A program made the position numbers and the translations under genes. A stretch of DNA of 64,000 nucleotides from Chryseosolibacter sp964563295 (lineage in GTDB: Bacteria > Bacteroidota > Bacteroidia > Cytophagales > Cyclobacteriaceae): the NCBI GenBank assembly GCA_964563295.1, contig CAZLWX010000006.1, positions 1 to 64,000 on the forward strand. Direction: 5' to 3'. The notes under the pieces are model-generated. The model made no database searches. It was given only the letters and a program-made list of their open reading frames with translations, and was not told the origin of the DNA. Shown here piece by piece: positions 25,801 to 34,767 of this stretch (position 1 is the stretch's first letter; every line of letters starts with the position of its first letter).

Positions 25801-28800
25801 TGGATCTCGAATTGCCGGGTCGGATTTGACAAGGGGAATGGAAATCTCGTAGTAGTTATCGGTGAAGTCCGTTCCGAGCCGCAGGAATCCGTACAAGGCT
25901 CCGTCTTCTGACTCTGTGTTCGCGTGAAAGAACATTTTGATCCTGCCGTAGTTGAAAAGGTCCATTCCGACATTCTTGAAGATGGCGCGGGCATCACCAT
26001 CCTGCAAGTTGTCAATGCAAACCTGCACAGCCTGTTCGTTGAGCTGTCGCGAAATCGATGAGGTGTTGTCGCGATCGCGACGCACGCCAGGTGGTATCCG
26101 GTATGGCGATGTCGGGCTATTCGGCTCCCAGGCCCCGTTCTCTTCCAGGTTCACGACCGAAACCGTGAAGTCGTTGAAATCCTTTTCTTCGTCCGGCTCG
26201 AACCCGCCACCGCGAAGATCGGCCTGGTATCTTCTCCACCTACTGCCGATCATCCTGAAGTTCGCCATCCGCAGTACAACCGGTTGGGAGAATCCGGTCA
26301 GCAACATGCGTACATATTTGATCGATTTAAACCCACTGATGTTGCCAACTTTGTCCTCAAATTCGCGAACGGGAATCCGGTAGAGATACCAACTGACTTT
26401 TTCACCGGGTACATTGTCGGGAAACGTCTCTATCTTGTCCACGATATATTCCTGGCCTACTTGCAGGCCCGGCTTGAGGTCGATATCGTACTCGTAATAT
26501 TCTTCCAGTTCGCTCAACGTGTTATCGGCATTGAGGTCTTCGTTGTCCGGCGTCTGTGTCGCCGCCCTGGCGATGGCCTGGTCACCGGTGTTGATGGGCG
26601 AGTTCCCATCCATGCCATTGAAGTTTTTGTAACGCTCCAGAATCTTTGCATCGCGTTCGTCGAGATCTGAGCCGAAGAAGTATCGGAAATTGTCGCCAGA
26701 AGGGTCATTTAAAACCACTTCTCTGGCTTGTGGGTTGAGCTGATCGATGAAATTCTGGAAGAAACTGGCCTCACCGGCATCACCGAGTCCGTCAAGCCCC
26801 ACATCCTGATTGTCGCGGGCGCCAGCGTCATTGGCAAAGGCGTTGGTGAGATACTGCTCGGTCGTCACGTAGCCCCACGCATTGGACGTGGCACCGACCG
26901 ACTGATTCCCATCAGGAGGAAGTCCGTTCTCGAACGCGTGTTTTGAGTCGCGTGCAACGTCCTCGGAAATACTCCCGAGCTGAAAAATAACCCGTCCGCC
27001 GGTGGTGTTGTGATCGTTGAACGTTCCGTCGATGATCTTACCATTCTCGGATTCGATAAACGGATCCAGCAACCAAAACTCGATGTATTCGATGTTGGCC
27101 TTGTCAAAGTCGACTTCAGTGCGGATGGCGGTGGTTATTCCCGCCCAGTTGGCCTTGGGATCGGTGCCCAGAAATCCGTTGTTATCGATATTGGGATTAT
27201 AGTTGTAGGGCCCTCGTTCGCGCGGGTAATAGGCAACGTCGAAAACGGGTTGAAAGAAATATCCCTGTGGTCGCTGAAAGAATGGAAAAATCTCCTCGGG
27301 CTTTACCGGACGGACGTAATGGTTCTGCAGATCGCGCTCGGAGATGTTTTTCGGTTTGAATGGTCCGGTTTCGCGATAGAATTGATTGTCAATCTGGTAC
27401 CAGGCCAGCTTGGCCCGCCCGTACCCCAGGGAAAGGTCATTGATGCCTGCGCTTGTCGGATTAAAGCGAGCGTCATGATAGGGAGTAGCGGCCAGCTTCC
27501 ATCCCTGCGGAGTCATCAGGGAATAGGGCGTAGCGGTGTTTTCAAAATCGTCGACGTAAGCTGTGCCTTCGCCGTCAATAATGTTTGATGTGCCCGGAAG
27601 CAGTTGTGCAAATTCACCCGAAAGATTGAATGAGGACTGCTCCTTTGTTTGCAGGATCGGAATGGCATCGATCAGCCTGGTGATCAGCCTGCTCTCTTTA
27701 CGGATGTTGAAATCCAGTCCGTACTGCATATTGCGGGCCGGCTCAGTGCCGATTTGGTTGCGACTGATTAAAGGCCGCTCATTATAGTAAAGGAACGTCG
27801 AGCCGAAGTTCACATCCTCGTTCAGGACATAATCGAAGCGCGTGCCCACCAGGCTGCGTGTCTGAAAAGCGAATGGATCGGATTGCTCGTATTGAACACT
27901 GATGTTCTTTCCCGAACTGAGCACGCTTTCATTGAGGATGGTGACTTTCCCGAAAGTGTAATCGACGGTGTAGTCGGTTCCTTCCTGCAACGGCATTCCT
28001 CCCGCGAAGATCTTCACGGAATTTTGGGAGACTCCGAATCCCGGTATCAGGATCTCGCGTGAGGACCCGGCATTGTATTGACCTACAATAAAGAATTTGT
28101 TCTTGGTCGCGAATAGTTCGGCATCGGCCTTGGTCGTGCGGTAGAGTGTGTCGTACGAGTATTTTTGAATGAGGAAATCTTCATTGGGCTGGTTTTCGAA
28201 AGCTTCGCGCACGGCTTCCCTGAACGGTTCGAGGTATGGAAATATAATCAGGCCGGTCTGGGTGTTGATCGTGATACCCTCCACGAAATCGAAGTTCCCA
28301 TCGCGCTGCGGGTCGTTCACGGGATTTAGTTTATCCAACCCGAATATTTCGATGAGTTGTCGTTCACGCAGGGTGCTCGAGCCTTCCTGCAGCTGAGGGT
28401 TGTCAATGCCGGTACGGTCGTCGCGGTAGATGATGCGTAATTGAAAGCCCTCACGCGAAAGCTGGTTGACGTTCAGGTTGTAAATATTCTTCATCATCAG
28501 CTCCCATGTAGGGATCACGCGGTCCTGCTCGTCACGAATGGCAATCTTGCGCGGACGAAGGAGCTTGAGGAAAATGACGTCCTCATCTTTCAGGTTGGTG
28601 TAGTCTTCCGACAGCTCGCCTACCTTATGGGCGCCGCGTCCATCAGTGTACTCGTAAGCGACAGCAAGGGCTTCATCATTCTGAAGTTTACGCGTAAGGG
28701 TGATGTATCCCAACTGGGGATGGAAGGTGAATTCTGTGGGATTCAATTTCCTGGCACGTGTTATCTTTTCAAAATCGATACCATCGGTCATGCCATTGCT

Positions 28801-30069
28801 GCCATAAGCCACATTCACCAGGTAGTTGTTAATGTTGTCGGGATTTCTCTCGCCGCCGGATTCAAGTTCGAGCAATTCGCTCAAATCGTTGGCATCATTG
28901 TCGTTCGGGCCCGGTTGCCGCGCTCCGACACGGGGGTTGTAAACTCTTCGGCCTTCTCCAAGATCCATTAGACCGACAACGTTGCGAAGAGTCTGCGTGT
29001 CATTGTTACGGTTAAGAATATATACTTCGACGCGGGTAATGTTGATGCCCGAGTTAATCTGCGGCAGGTTGGCAATCCATCGGCGATAGTTATCGCGGAA
29101 GAAGTGGCCTAAAAAAAAATGCCGGTTTTCGTCGTAGTTTGAAGCAACGATTTCGAACGGACGGCCCTGACCTTTCCCGCCGCCGGGTATCTCGATGGAT
29201 TCAACCTTGCCGCGCTGAGTCGAGGCAATGGCTGTGACATTCAGTTTTCCAAACTGCATCTGAGCCTTCAGGCCGAACAGATTCTGCGCACCCTGGATCA
29301 GCGTATTATTTAGTGGAAGGCTGACATTTCCGATTTCAAGCTTTTGCAAGATGTCTTCCTTGAACCCGGTGTACTCGACTTTCATATTGTTCTGGAAGTC
29401 GAAGGAGTTGTTGTTGTCAAAATTGGCCAGGACAGCCAGCTTTTCTCCGACTTTCCCGATGACATTCATATTTATTTGCTGGTCGAACTCAAAGCCGCCA
29501 TTGCGTTGTTGGCGTATCGGAATGGCGGGGTTGCTGATCTTCTGAAAGGAGCCTCCAAAGTCAAGCGTTACAAATCCACGCGGTACTAATTCGACATAGC
29601 TTCCTCCGAAGATTCGGTCCAGTACCGGACTGATATATATTTTAGGTGTAAAGCCTCTGCCGGAGACGGCACTTTCTCCATCCATCGCGCGCGATCGGTT
29701 CTGCCAATATGATTTAAGGATTTGTCGGTCCTGGTATTTTTTGAACTCTTCGAACGACATACTCGTAGTCGGCCGGTAATAAAGGTCGCCGATTTTTTCG
29801 TAGATCGTGTAGTTCAGCGCCGTGTCGATCTCAACGTCAAGCTTGAGTTGATTGGGGTCTTTAAGAAAAAGCGGTGATTGAGTAGTCGTGTTCGAGAAAG
29901 GGTCGCCGTAACGGTCAGAGGGACGGTAGGTTGGCCTGCGGGTAGGTTCGTAGCGCGTCGAATCGATCTGGCCGTACACGCCATCGGGCAGCACCACAAA
30001 GAACAGCCATGCCACTACCAGACGGCCCGGTATGAGAGCAATGTAATTCTTGCGAGTAGTGATAGCCAA
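22861..30069 (-). CDS. sprA: T9SS outer-membrane translocon SprA (gliding/secretion)
   Basis: 2402 aa with a signal peptide (about 1-33, cut near DGVYGQ). SprA (Sov in Porphyromonas) forms the giant 36-strand outer-membrane barrel through which the type IX secretion system exports proteins carrying C-terminal sorting domains. The size, the alternating-strand pattern throughout and the barrel-type end FGVQVRFSLAQ match the family. Recognisable stretches include IDGEGTAYVDDFENTATPYS and RMANFRMIGSRWRRY. The frame is open over its whole 7.2 kb. It follows ruvA by 96 bases on the same strand. No -7 box is seen in that gap, so maeB-ruvA-sprA may be cotranscribed. A likely T9SS cargo protein is encoded at 43657-44552. 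Confidence 0.96.
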   Translation of the reverse strand: MAITTRKNYIALIPGRLVVAWLFFVVLPDGVYGQIDSTRYEPTRRPTYRPSDRYGDPFSNTTTQSPLFLKDPNQLKLDVEIDTALNYTIYEKIGDLYYRPTTSMSFEEFKKYQDRQILKSYWQNRSRAMDGESAVSGRGFTPKIYISPVLDRIFGGSYVELVPRGFVTLDFGGSFQKISNPAIPIRQQRNGGFEFDQQINMNVIGKVGEKLAVLANFDNNNSFDFQNNMKVEYTGFKEDILQKLEIGNVSLPLNNTLIQGAQNLFGLKAQMQFGKLNVTAIASTQRGKVESIEIPGGGKGQGRPFEIVASNYDENRHFFLGHFFRDNYRRWIANLPQINSGINITRVEVYILNRNNDTQTLRNVVGLMDLGEGRRVYNPRVGARQPGPNDNDANDLSELLELESGGERNPDNINNYLVNVAYGSNGMTDGIDFEKITRARKLNPTEFTFHPQLGYITLTRKLQNDEALAVAYEYTDGRGAHKVGELSEDYTNLKDEDVIFLKLLRPRKIAIRDEQDRVIPTWELMMKNIYNLNVNQLSREGFQLRIIYRDDRTGIDNPQLQEGSSTLRERQLIEIFGLDKLNPVNDPQRDGNFDFVEGITINTQTGLIIFPYLEPFREAVREAFENQPNEDFLIQKYSYDTLYRTTKADAELFATKNKFFIVGQYNAGSSREILIPGFGVSQNSVKIFAGGMPLQEGTDYTVDYTFGKVTILNESVLSSGKNISVQYEQSDPFAFQTRSLVGTRFDYVLNEDVNFGSTFLYYNERPLISRNQIGTEPARNMQYGLDFNIRKESRLITRLIDAIPILQTKEQSSFNLSGEFAQLLPGTSNIIDGEGTAYVDDFENTATPYSLMTPQGWKLAATPYHDARFNPTSAGINDLSLGYGRAKLAWYQIDNQFYRETGPFKPKNISERDLQNHYVRPVKPEEIFPFFQRPQGYFFQPVFDVAYYPRERGPYNYNPNIDNNGFLGTDPKANWAGITTAIRTEVDFDKANIEYIEFWLLDPFIESENGKIIDGTFNDHNTTGGRVIFQLGSISEDVARDSKHAFENGLPPDGNQSVGATSNAWGYVTTEQYLTNAFANDAGARDNQDVGLDGLGDAGEASFFQNFIDQLNPQAREVVLNDPSGDNFRYFFGSDLDERDAKILERYKNFNGMDGNSPINTGDQAIARAATQTPDNEDLNADNTLSELEEYYEYDIDLKPGLQVGQEYIVDKIETFPDNVPGEKVSWYLYRIPVREFEDKVGNISGFKSIKYVRMLLTGFSQPVVLRMANFRMIGSRWRRYQADLRGGGFEPDEEKDFNDFTVSVVNLEENGAWEPNSPTSPYRIPPGVRRDRDNTSSISRQLNEQAVQVCIDNLQDGDARAIFKNVGMDLFNYGRIKMFFHANTESEDGALYGFLRLGTDFTDNYYEISIPLVKSDPAIRDPDAREVWPAENEIDLDLNELYKLKSQRDATGLPITEAFPREGPRQVGRHLIRIVGRPDLSSVQLMMIGVRNPRSDDQRAHSVCIWANELRVTDFNRTPGWAVSTTLSARLADFATVTGALRHTTFGFGSVSSKIGERTREETTAYDVSANVNVDKLLPGNTGIKLPMFVSYENTTINPLYDPANPDTRIDDTFTGVDGPESYRKLVQDKTVRRSLNFVNVRKTKVKPDARSHLYDIENFAFSYSFSEALQTNFFTKENLLKQYRGSVAYNFSPKETGIEPFKNSKALSSPYLKFIKEFNLSLLPSSLSVRADVDRSFEKKTYRNSFGSLDKPNYLKYFTFNRQYNMRWNLSRGLSFEYSARANAIIDEPAGDLDTQAKKDSVINNFKDLGRMKNFDQSVTVNYTLPLDKFPITDWLGADYRYQAGYNWQAGPVNIPDDFARERNLQDIPDSLDFRHTIQNNRDHSFTGKIDLVGLYNKVKFLKELNTPPRPVAPARQPGRPAASPPPDTVKSAPGLVKGFFRLLMSLRSINGSYNLTQGTILPGFTQSPKFLGMDEDWKSPGWSFVFGGQDPEIRHEMAQNNWLTKTTSLTRPFQQLRNEVLTLRAKVEPSPDFVIQLDLKKEGTSVFQEIFRYDSIDDGIPGNPLEYAFQSLNPNRSGTYKISYMAINTAFDPTNDNESSEVFKRFEENLGIIHGRFKNIIGTQEVDTVQDMLIPAFIAAYTGRDANTVNLSPFPRLPLPNWRVDYNGLSKLEGLKDIFQSVTISHAYQSSYSVMNYSNSLEFTDQSQVAIDRPIEDYNNDYFGGFNDEGQFIPVYVISQVMLSEQFSPLIGINVRTKNRLEVRADYKTKRDLVLNIPNAQISELNSKDISFQLGYTKNNLKLPFRAQGRTIVLKNDVTFRLNATVSDSKTIQRKIGGKNNITNGNINFQLRPNISYVVNQKLTLQAYFERNINEPLITNSYPRSTTRFGVQVRFSLAQ

Positions 30070-30165
30070 TCAATTCCTGTTTATCAACGTGATGGTGTGC
30101 CTCGGATCCACGCGCCGCCCTGTGAGTTGCTTTCTGCACGCCATCTAAAATAACCAATCAAGCCA

Positions 30166-30759
30166 TCATGCGTTCTTCAGCGCTTGCTTAACCAAATCTT
30201 CCAAGGTAATGGTATTTCCTGAGTTTTTCAGGACGGTATCAATACTTTTCTCAGCCACTGGTTTAGGTAAGCCAAGGGTAAGTAGTGCAGATAACGCTTC
30301 CCGGCGCAAGGTATTGTGTGGTCCTGCGGAAACTGTTGGCTGGGCCTCTTCCCAGGTCTCTTTTCTAAGCTTGTCTTTCAGGTCGATGATCACGCGTTGC
30401 GCTGTTTTCGCACCGATGCCTTTGATGGCCTGGAGGGCAGCGATGTTCTCCTGCACGATCGCGGTCTTGAGTTCCTGCGTGTTCATGTACGAGAGCATCA
30501 CGATGGCGGTGCCGGGCCCGATCCCATTAACCGAGATCAATTGTTGAAAGAGTCGCTTCTCCGCTTCACTGGCGAACCCGAAAAGTAAGTGGGCGTCTTC
30601 GCGAATCGCCAGGTGAGTGAATAACTGAATGTTTTCCTGATCTTTTACTTCAGAAAATGTCTGAAGGGAAATTTGCACATGGTAACCGACTCCATTGACT
30701 TCGATAATGACGTATGTAGGGTCCTTGTGCGCAAGCCGGCCTTTCAAATATCCAATCAT
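30166..30759 (-). CDS. ruvA: Holliday junction branch migration protein RuvA
   Basis: DNA-junction-binding subunit of the RuvABC resolvasome, 197 aa. Domain I is an OB fold (MIGYLKGRLAHKDPTYVIIE, 1-62). Domain II has two helix-hairpin-helix motifs, LISVNGIGPGTAI and LQAIKGIGAKTAQRVIID. The C-terminal domain III (about 150-197), which contacts RuvB, is present. It starts 23 bases after the maeB stop. ruvA directly upstream of sprA is a gene order I associate with Bacteroidota. Confidence 0.97.
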   Translation of the reverse strand: MIGYLKGRLAHKDPTYVIIEVNGVGYHVQISLQTFSEVKDQENIQLFTHLAIREDAHLLFGFASEAEKRLFQQLISVNGIGPGTAIVMLSYMNTQELKTAIVQENIAALQAIKGIGAKTAQRVIIDLKDKLRKETWEEAQPTVSAGPHNTLRREALSALLTLGLPKPVAEKSIDTVLKNSGNTITLEDLVKQALKNA

Positions 30760-30782
30760 AGTGGCTGAACGTCAAGATTGTA

Positions 30783-33062
30783 CTACAAGTGGTCGTTTTG
30801 TTCATGCAGCTGAGCATCGACGACAGCAATTGCCGCCATGTTTACAATCTGCCGTATTGAGCTTCCGAGCTGAAGAATGTGCACCGGCTTCTTCATGCCG
30901 AGCAATATAGGACCAATGGCTTCGGCACCTCCGATCTCCATCAGAAGTTTGTAGGCGATGTTGCCGGACGACAGATTCGGAAATATCAGCGTGTTGGCGC
31001 CGTCCCTGGCCAGGGCACTGAACGGATAGGTCTCTTGTTGAATCTCCGTGTCCAACGCCACATTGGCCTGAATATCACCTTCCACAATTAATGTCGGATC
31101 TTTTTTGCGTGCCAGCTGAACCGCCAACCGCGTCTTGTCGGGTACGTCGCCCTTCGAGGAACCGAAATTGGAATATGATAAAACTGCCATCCTCGGCTCG
31201 ATATCAAAAAACTTGACGCCCCGGGCTGTAAGCTCGATTATTTGTGCAAGTTCCTCGGCGTTCGGGTCGAGGTTGACGGTGGTGTCTGAGAAAAAGTACG
31301 TACCCCGCTTATTCATGATGATATACATTCCTGCCACACGGCTCACGCCCTCTGCCACACCAATCACCTGGAGCGCGGGTGAGATCGTTTTAGGATAGTC
31401 CTTTGTCAAACCCGACACCAGTGCGTCGGCATCACCGAGTTCAACCATCATCGAACCATAGTAGTTACGCTCACGCATCAGTCGCAGGCAATCGAGATAG
31501 GTGCTTCCCTTTCGCTGTCGCTTCTTGTACAATATCTCCGCGTAACGTTCCACCGTGGCGTTTTCCTCGCGCGGATAATATATCGGACAGTCGTGAAGAT
31601 CAAGTTTATGTTCCTCGATCAATTGCAGGATTTCCACTTTGTTTCCGAGTAATATCGGGTGAGCGATTCCTTCATCTTTAAGGACTTGTGCCGCTTTCAG
31701 AATTTTTGGATGATTTGCTTCGGCGAATACTACGCGTTTCGGATTTTTCTTCGCCCGGTCGATGATACGCGACATCAGCTTCTGGTCAATGCCGATCCTT
31801 TTTTGCAGGTCGTTATTGTAGGCGCCCCAGTCGGTGATGGGATTTCGGGCCAGGCCTGAGTCCATTGCTGCCTTTGCCACAGCGGGGGAGACTGTCGTAA
31901 TCAGCCGCGGATCGAGCGGCTTGGGGATGAGGTATTCGGGGCCAAACTTTAGTTTGTCGGCTCCATAGGCTTTCACAACCATGTCCGGCACGGGCTCCTT
32001 GGCAAGGTCAGCCAGGGCGTGAACTGCGGCGAGCTTCATAGCCTCATTGATCTCTGTCGCCCGCACATCGAGTGCGCCGCGGAAGATATAGGGAAAGCCG
32101 AGAACATTATTCACCTGGTTCGGATGATCCGAACGGCCCGTGGCGAGAATAGCATCGCTCCTCGTTGAGCGGGCGAGATGATAGTCGATCTCTGGATCGG
32201 GGTTCGCCAGCGCAAATACGATTGGACTTTTGGCCATCGAATTCAAGTGCTCGGGGGTCATGGCATTGGCAACAGAGAGTCCGACAAACACGTCAGCACC
32301 CTTCAAAGCTTCTTGAAGGGTGGAGATGTTTCGGTCCGTTACAAACTGTTTCTTTATCTCGTCGAGGTTCTCACGTTTCGTGTTCAAGACGCCCTTGCTA
32401 TCACACATCACAATATTTTCTTTCCTTGCTCCGAGCGCGATGTACAGTTTCGTACAACTGACGGCGGCGGCGCCAGCCCCGTTTACAACGATCTTGATCT
32501 TCTCAATCTTTTTGCCGGTGATTTCAAGAGCATTCAGCAGGGCCGCACTGGATATAATCGCGGTGCCGTGCTGATCGTCATGCATGACAGGGATGTTCAT
32601 TTTTTCCCGCAACACGGTTTCGATCTTGAAACATTCGGGAGCTTTGATGTCTTCGAGGTTGATACCGCCGAAAGTTGGTTCCAGCGCAGCGACAATCTTG
32701 ATCAGCGCATCGGGATCCTTCTCATCGACTTCGATATCGAAGCTGTCGATTCCCGCATACTTCTTGAACAAAACCGCTTTGCCTTCCATCACCGGCTTTG
32801 CCGCGTGGGGACCGATGTTGCCTAACCCCAGAACGGCAGTTCCATTGCTGATAACAGCGACGAGGTTCCCTTTCGAGGTGTATTTGTAGACGTCCTCTAC
32901 ATTGGCGGCGATCTCCTTGCACGGTTCGGCCACGCCAGGGGAATATGCCAGCGCCAGGTCCATTTGCGAAGTCAGTACTTTGGTCGGCACGACCTCGATC
33001 TTTCCGGGCTGGCCTTGCATATGATAATTGAGAGCCGCTTCCTTTCTGATTTTTATAGACAT
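30783..33062 (-). CDS. maeB: NADP-dependent malic enzyme with phosphotransacetylase-like domain
   Basis: Oxidative decarboxylation of malate to pyruvate, giving NADPH. 759 aa in the usual MaeB layout. The malic enzyme domains span about 1-430 (LALAYSPGVAEPCKEI, GNIGPHAAKPVMEGKAVLFK, MHDDQHGTAIISSAALLNAL, VVNGAGAAAVSC). A phosphate acetyltransferase-like domain occupies about 431-759 (GDADALVSGLTKDYPKTI, NTLIFPNLSSGN). In this family the second domain is regulatory, binding acetyl-CoA, rather than catalytic. A -7 box lies 19 bases upstream. ruvA follows after 23 bases. Confidence 0.97.
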   Translation of the reverse strand: MSIKIRKEAALNYHMQGQPGKIEVVPTKVLTSQMDLALAYSPGVAEPCKEIAANVEDVYKYTSKGNLVAVISNGTAVLGLGNIGPHAAKPVMEGKAVLFKKYAGIDSFDIEVDEKDPDALIKIVAALEPTFGGINLEDIKAPECFKIETVLREKMNIPVMHDDQHGTAIISSAALLNALEITGKKIEKIKIVVNGAGAAAVSCTKLYIALGARKENIVMCDSKGVLNTKRENLDEIKKQFVTDRNISTLQEALKGADVFVGLSVANAMTPEHLNSMAKSPIVFALANPDPEIDYHLARSTRSDAILATGRSDHPNQVNNVLGFPYIFRGALDVRATEINEAMKLAAVHALADLAKEPVPDMVVKAYGADKLKFGPEYLIPKPLDPRLITTVSPAVAKAAMDSGLARNPITDWGAYNNDLQKRIGIDQKLMSRIIDRAKKNPKRVVFAEANHPKILKAAQVLKDEGIAHPILLGNKVEILQLIEEHKLDLHDCPIYYPREENATVERYAEILYKKRQRKGSTYLDCLRLMRERNYYGSMMVELGDADALVSGLTKDYPKTISPALQVIGVAEGVSRVAGMYIIMNKRGTYFFSDTTVNLDPNAEELAQIIELTARGVKFFDIEPRMAVLSYSNFGSSKGDVPDKTRLAVQLARKKDPTLIVEGDIQANVALDTEIQQETYPFSALARDGANTLIFPNLSSGNIAYKLLMEIGGAEAIGPILLGMKKPVHILQLGSSIRQIVNMAAIAVVDAQLHEQNDHL

Positions 33063-33081
33063 GTAGGGGGATTTAAGGTGT

Positions 33082-33089
33082 CAAAGTTA
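33082..33089 (-). promoter_or_regulatory. -7 promoter box of maeB
   Basis: Minus-strand TAACTTTG, a full match to TAnnTTTG, 19 bases before maeB. Confidence 0.5.
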
Positions 33090-33306
33090 ACAATCGACGG
33101 ATAACTTTCCAGAGAAGCAAGAGCGGGCTGACTTCGGGCGTAAATCTAGTTATGCCTAAAAAACGAAAAATCCTAATAGTCAAACTGAATGCGCAGGATT
33201 AATCAAGAAGATGCTAAAATTTCTTAACCCTGGCCGGGACGGCCGGTGATCGTTGCTTGTTTTTCAATTTTCAAGCGAAGACACGCTTGCGCGGGGAACC
33301 TCCTGA

Positions 33307-34767
33307 TCAGATTCCGATGATCAGTTTCTGGCCCGGTTGGATCTTGCTTCCGTTGAGCTTGTTTAGGGACTGGATTTTCTCGACAGTCAGTCCCTCAAAC
33401 TTCCGGGTGATGTCCCACAGGGTGTCGCCGGGCTGGACGGTATAGGTCTTCATTCCCGTTAGGTCGACGGACGGAGTACTATTGGCAGCGCTCCGTGTTG
33501 ACGCGACGACGGGTGCGGTTCCGGGTTTTACCCAGATGTTGAGGCGTTGACCAGTACGGATCAGATTGCTATTTAGATTATTCCACTTTCGAATGTCTTC
33601 CACCCGAACCTTGTAGCGCAGCGCGATGGAGCCGAGTACGTCGCCGCTACGGACCCTGTAGACGACGCGTTCACGTCCATAGGTGCTGCCTGCCATGTTC
33701 TTCGCCAGCATCTCAAGTTCCTTTTTACCAACTTTCGAGGCGGAGTCCAGGATAGCTACACGGTTAAGTTCCAGAATTTCCTTCGCCGCAAGCGGCACAT
33801 TGATGATGTAGTTCTTTGATGTTTCGGGAACGGCATTTCGCAGGATTGAAGGATTCAGTTTCTGAAGGTCTTCGACGCATGTGCCGGTAAGGCTGGCGAA
33901 CGTTTCAAAGTTGAGGAATTTATCCACTTGTAGCGTATCGTGACGAACGAGCATCTCGTCGCCTTCATAAATGAAATTGTGCTCATCCAGGTAATTCATC
34001 GTATAAACGATAGCCACAAACTGCGGCACATAAGATCGTGTTTCGCGAGGCAAGTAAGGGTAAATATCCCAGAATGACTTTTTGTACCCCGAGCGGCGGA
34101 TCGCCCGCCTGACATTGCCCGGTCCGGTGTTATAGGCTGCCAGCGCGAGTTCCCAGTCATTAAATATCCGATAGAGATCCTTCAGGTATCGGCATGCGGC
34201 ATCGGTCGACTTCTCGGGGTCCATCCGCTCGTCAATATACCAATCGTTGTGTAAGCCGTAATACCTTCCGGTGGCTGACATGAATTGCCACAGTCCAACG
34301 GCGCGGACGCGGGAAACGGCCCGGGCGTTCAGTCCGGACTCAATAATAGAAAGATACTTCAACTCGTCGGGCAAGTTGTGTTTTGCCAGGGATTTTTCGA
34401 ACAATGGGAAATACAGATTCTTGCGCCGGATCATCAGACGCGTGTATTCCCGATCCTTGACTGTAAAGTAGTTGATGAAGGCGTGAGTCTTATTGTTATA
34501 AGTAAGCGGAATTGTTTGTTCAATGCAGGCGAGGCGATCGCGGAGAACATCCGGGTCATCGTCACCAGGCACATATTCAAGCTCGGAAGGCTGATAGAAG
34601 TACACGTAGTCGGCGGTATCTTCCTTATACAGCATTTCTTCTTCGGCTTCGGCGACTTCAATGGAGTCGATTACTAACGAATCGGGTTGAAGTGTTTCTT
34701 CGGATAAGATCTCCTGGCCAAGCGCCGCGCGCGAAAAAAAGACCAGCAGGTAAAAAAATCGTTTCAT
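33307..34767 (-). CDS. Membrane-bound lytic transglycosylase D-like protein with LysM repeats
   Basis: 486 aa, secreted (signal about 1-17, cut near ALGQ). It cleaves peptidoglycan strands to 1,6-anhydro ends. An SLT/MltD catalytic domain lies at about 85-265, with the catalytic Glu143 in SIIESGLNARAVS, then VGLWQFMSATGRYYGL and LALAAYNTGPGNVRRAI. Two LysM peptidoglycan-binding repeats follow (about 370-412 and 441-485). An acidic linker follows the signal peptide. It overlaps gatA by 4 bases (stop-start coupling) and is the third gene of tatA-gatA-mltD. Confidence 0.93.
   Translation of the reverse strand: MKRFFYLLVFFSRAALGQEILSEETLQPDSLVIDSIEVAEAEEEMLYKEDTADYVYFYQPSELEYVPGDDDPDVLRDRLACIEQTIPLTYNNKTHAFINYFTVKDREYTRLMIRRKNLYFPLFEKSLAKHNLPDELKYLSIIESGLNARAVSRVRAVGLWQFMSATGRYYGLHNDWYIDERMDPEKSTDAACRYLKDLYRIFNDWELALAAYNTGPGNVRRAIRRSGYKKSFWDIYPYLPRETRSYVPQFVAIVYTMNYLDEHNFIYEGDEMLVRHDTLQVDKFLNFETFASLTGTCVEDLQKLNPSILRNAVPETSKNYIINVPLAAKEILELNRVAILDSASKVGKKELEMLAKNMAGSTYGRERVVYRVRSGDVLGSIALRYKVRVEDIRKWNNLNSNLIRTGQRLNIWVKPGTAPVVASTRSAANSTPSVDLTGMKTYTVQPGDTLWDITRKFEGLTVEKIQSLNKLNGSKIQPGQKLIIGI

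Noticed and set aside
24657..28971. Long + strand reading frames inside sprA
   Set aside because: Shadows of the sprA coding frame, with no signals or family features.
33225..33290. Terminator after the transglycosylase gene (hairpins GGCCG/CGGCC and AAGCG/CGCTT)
   Set aside because: Short stems without an adjacent T-run on the minus strand.
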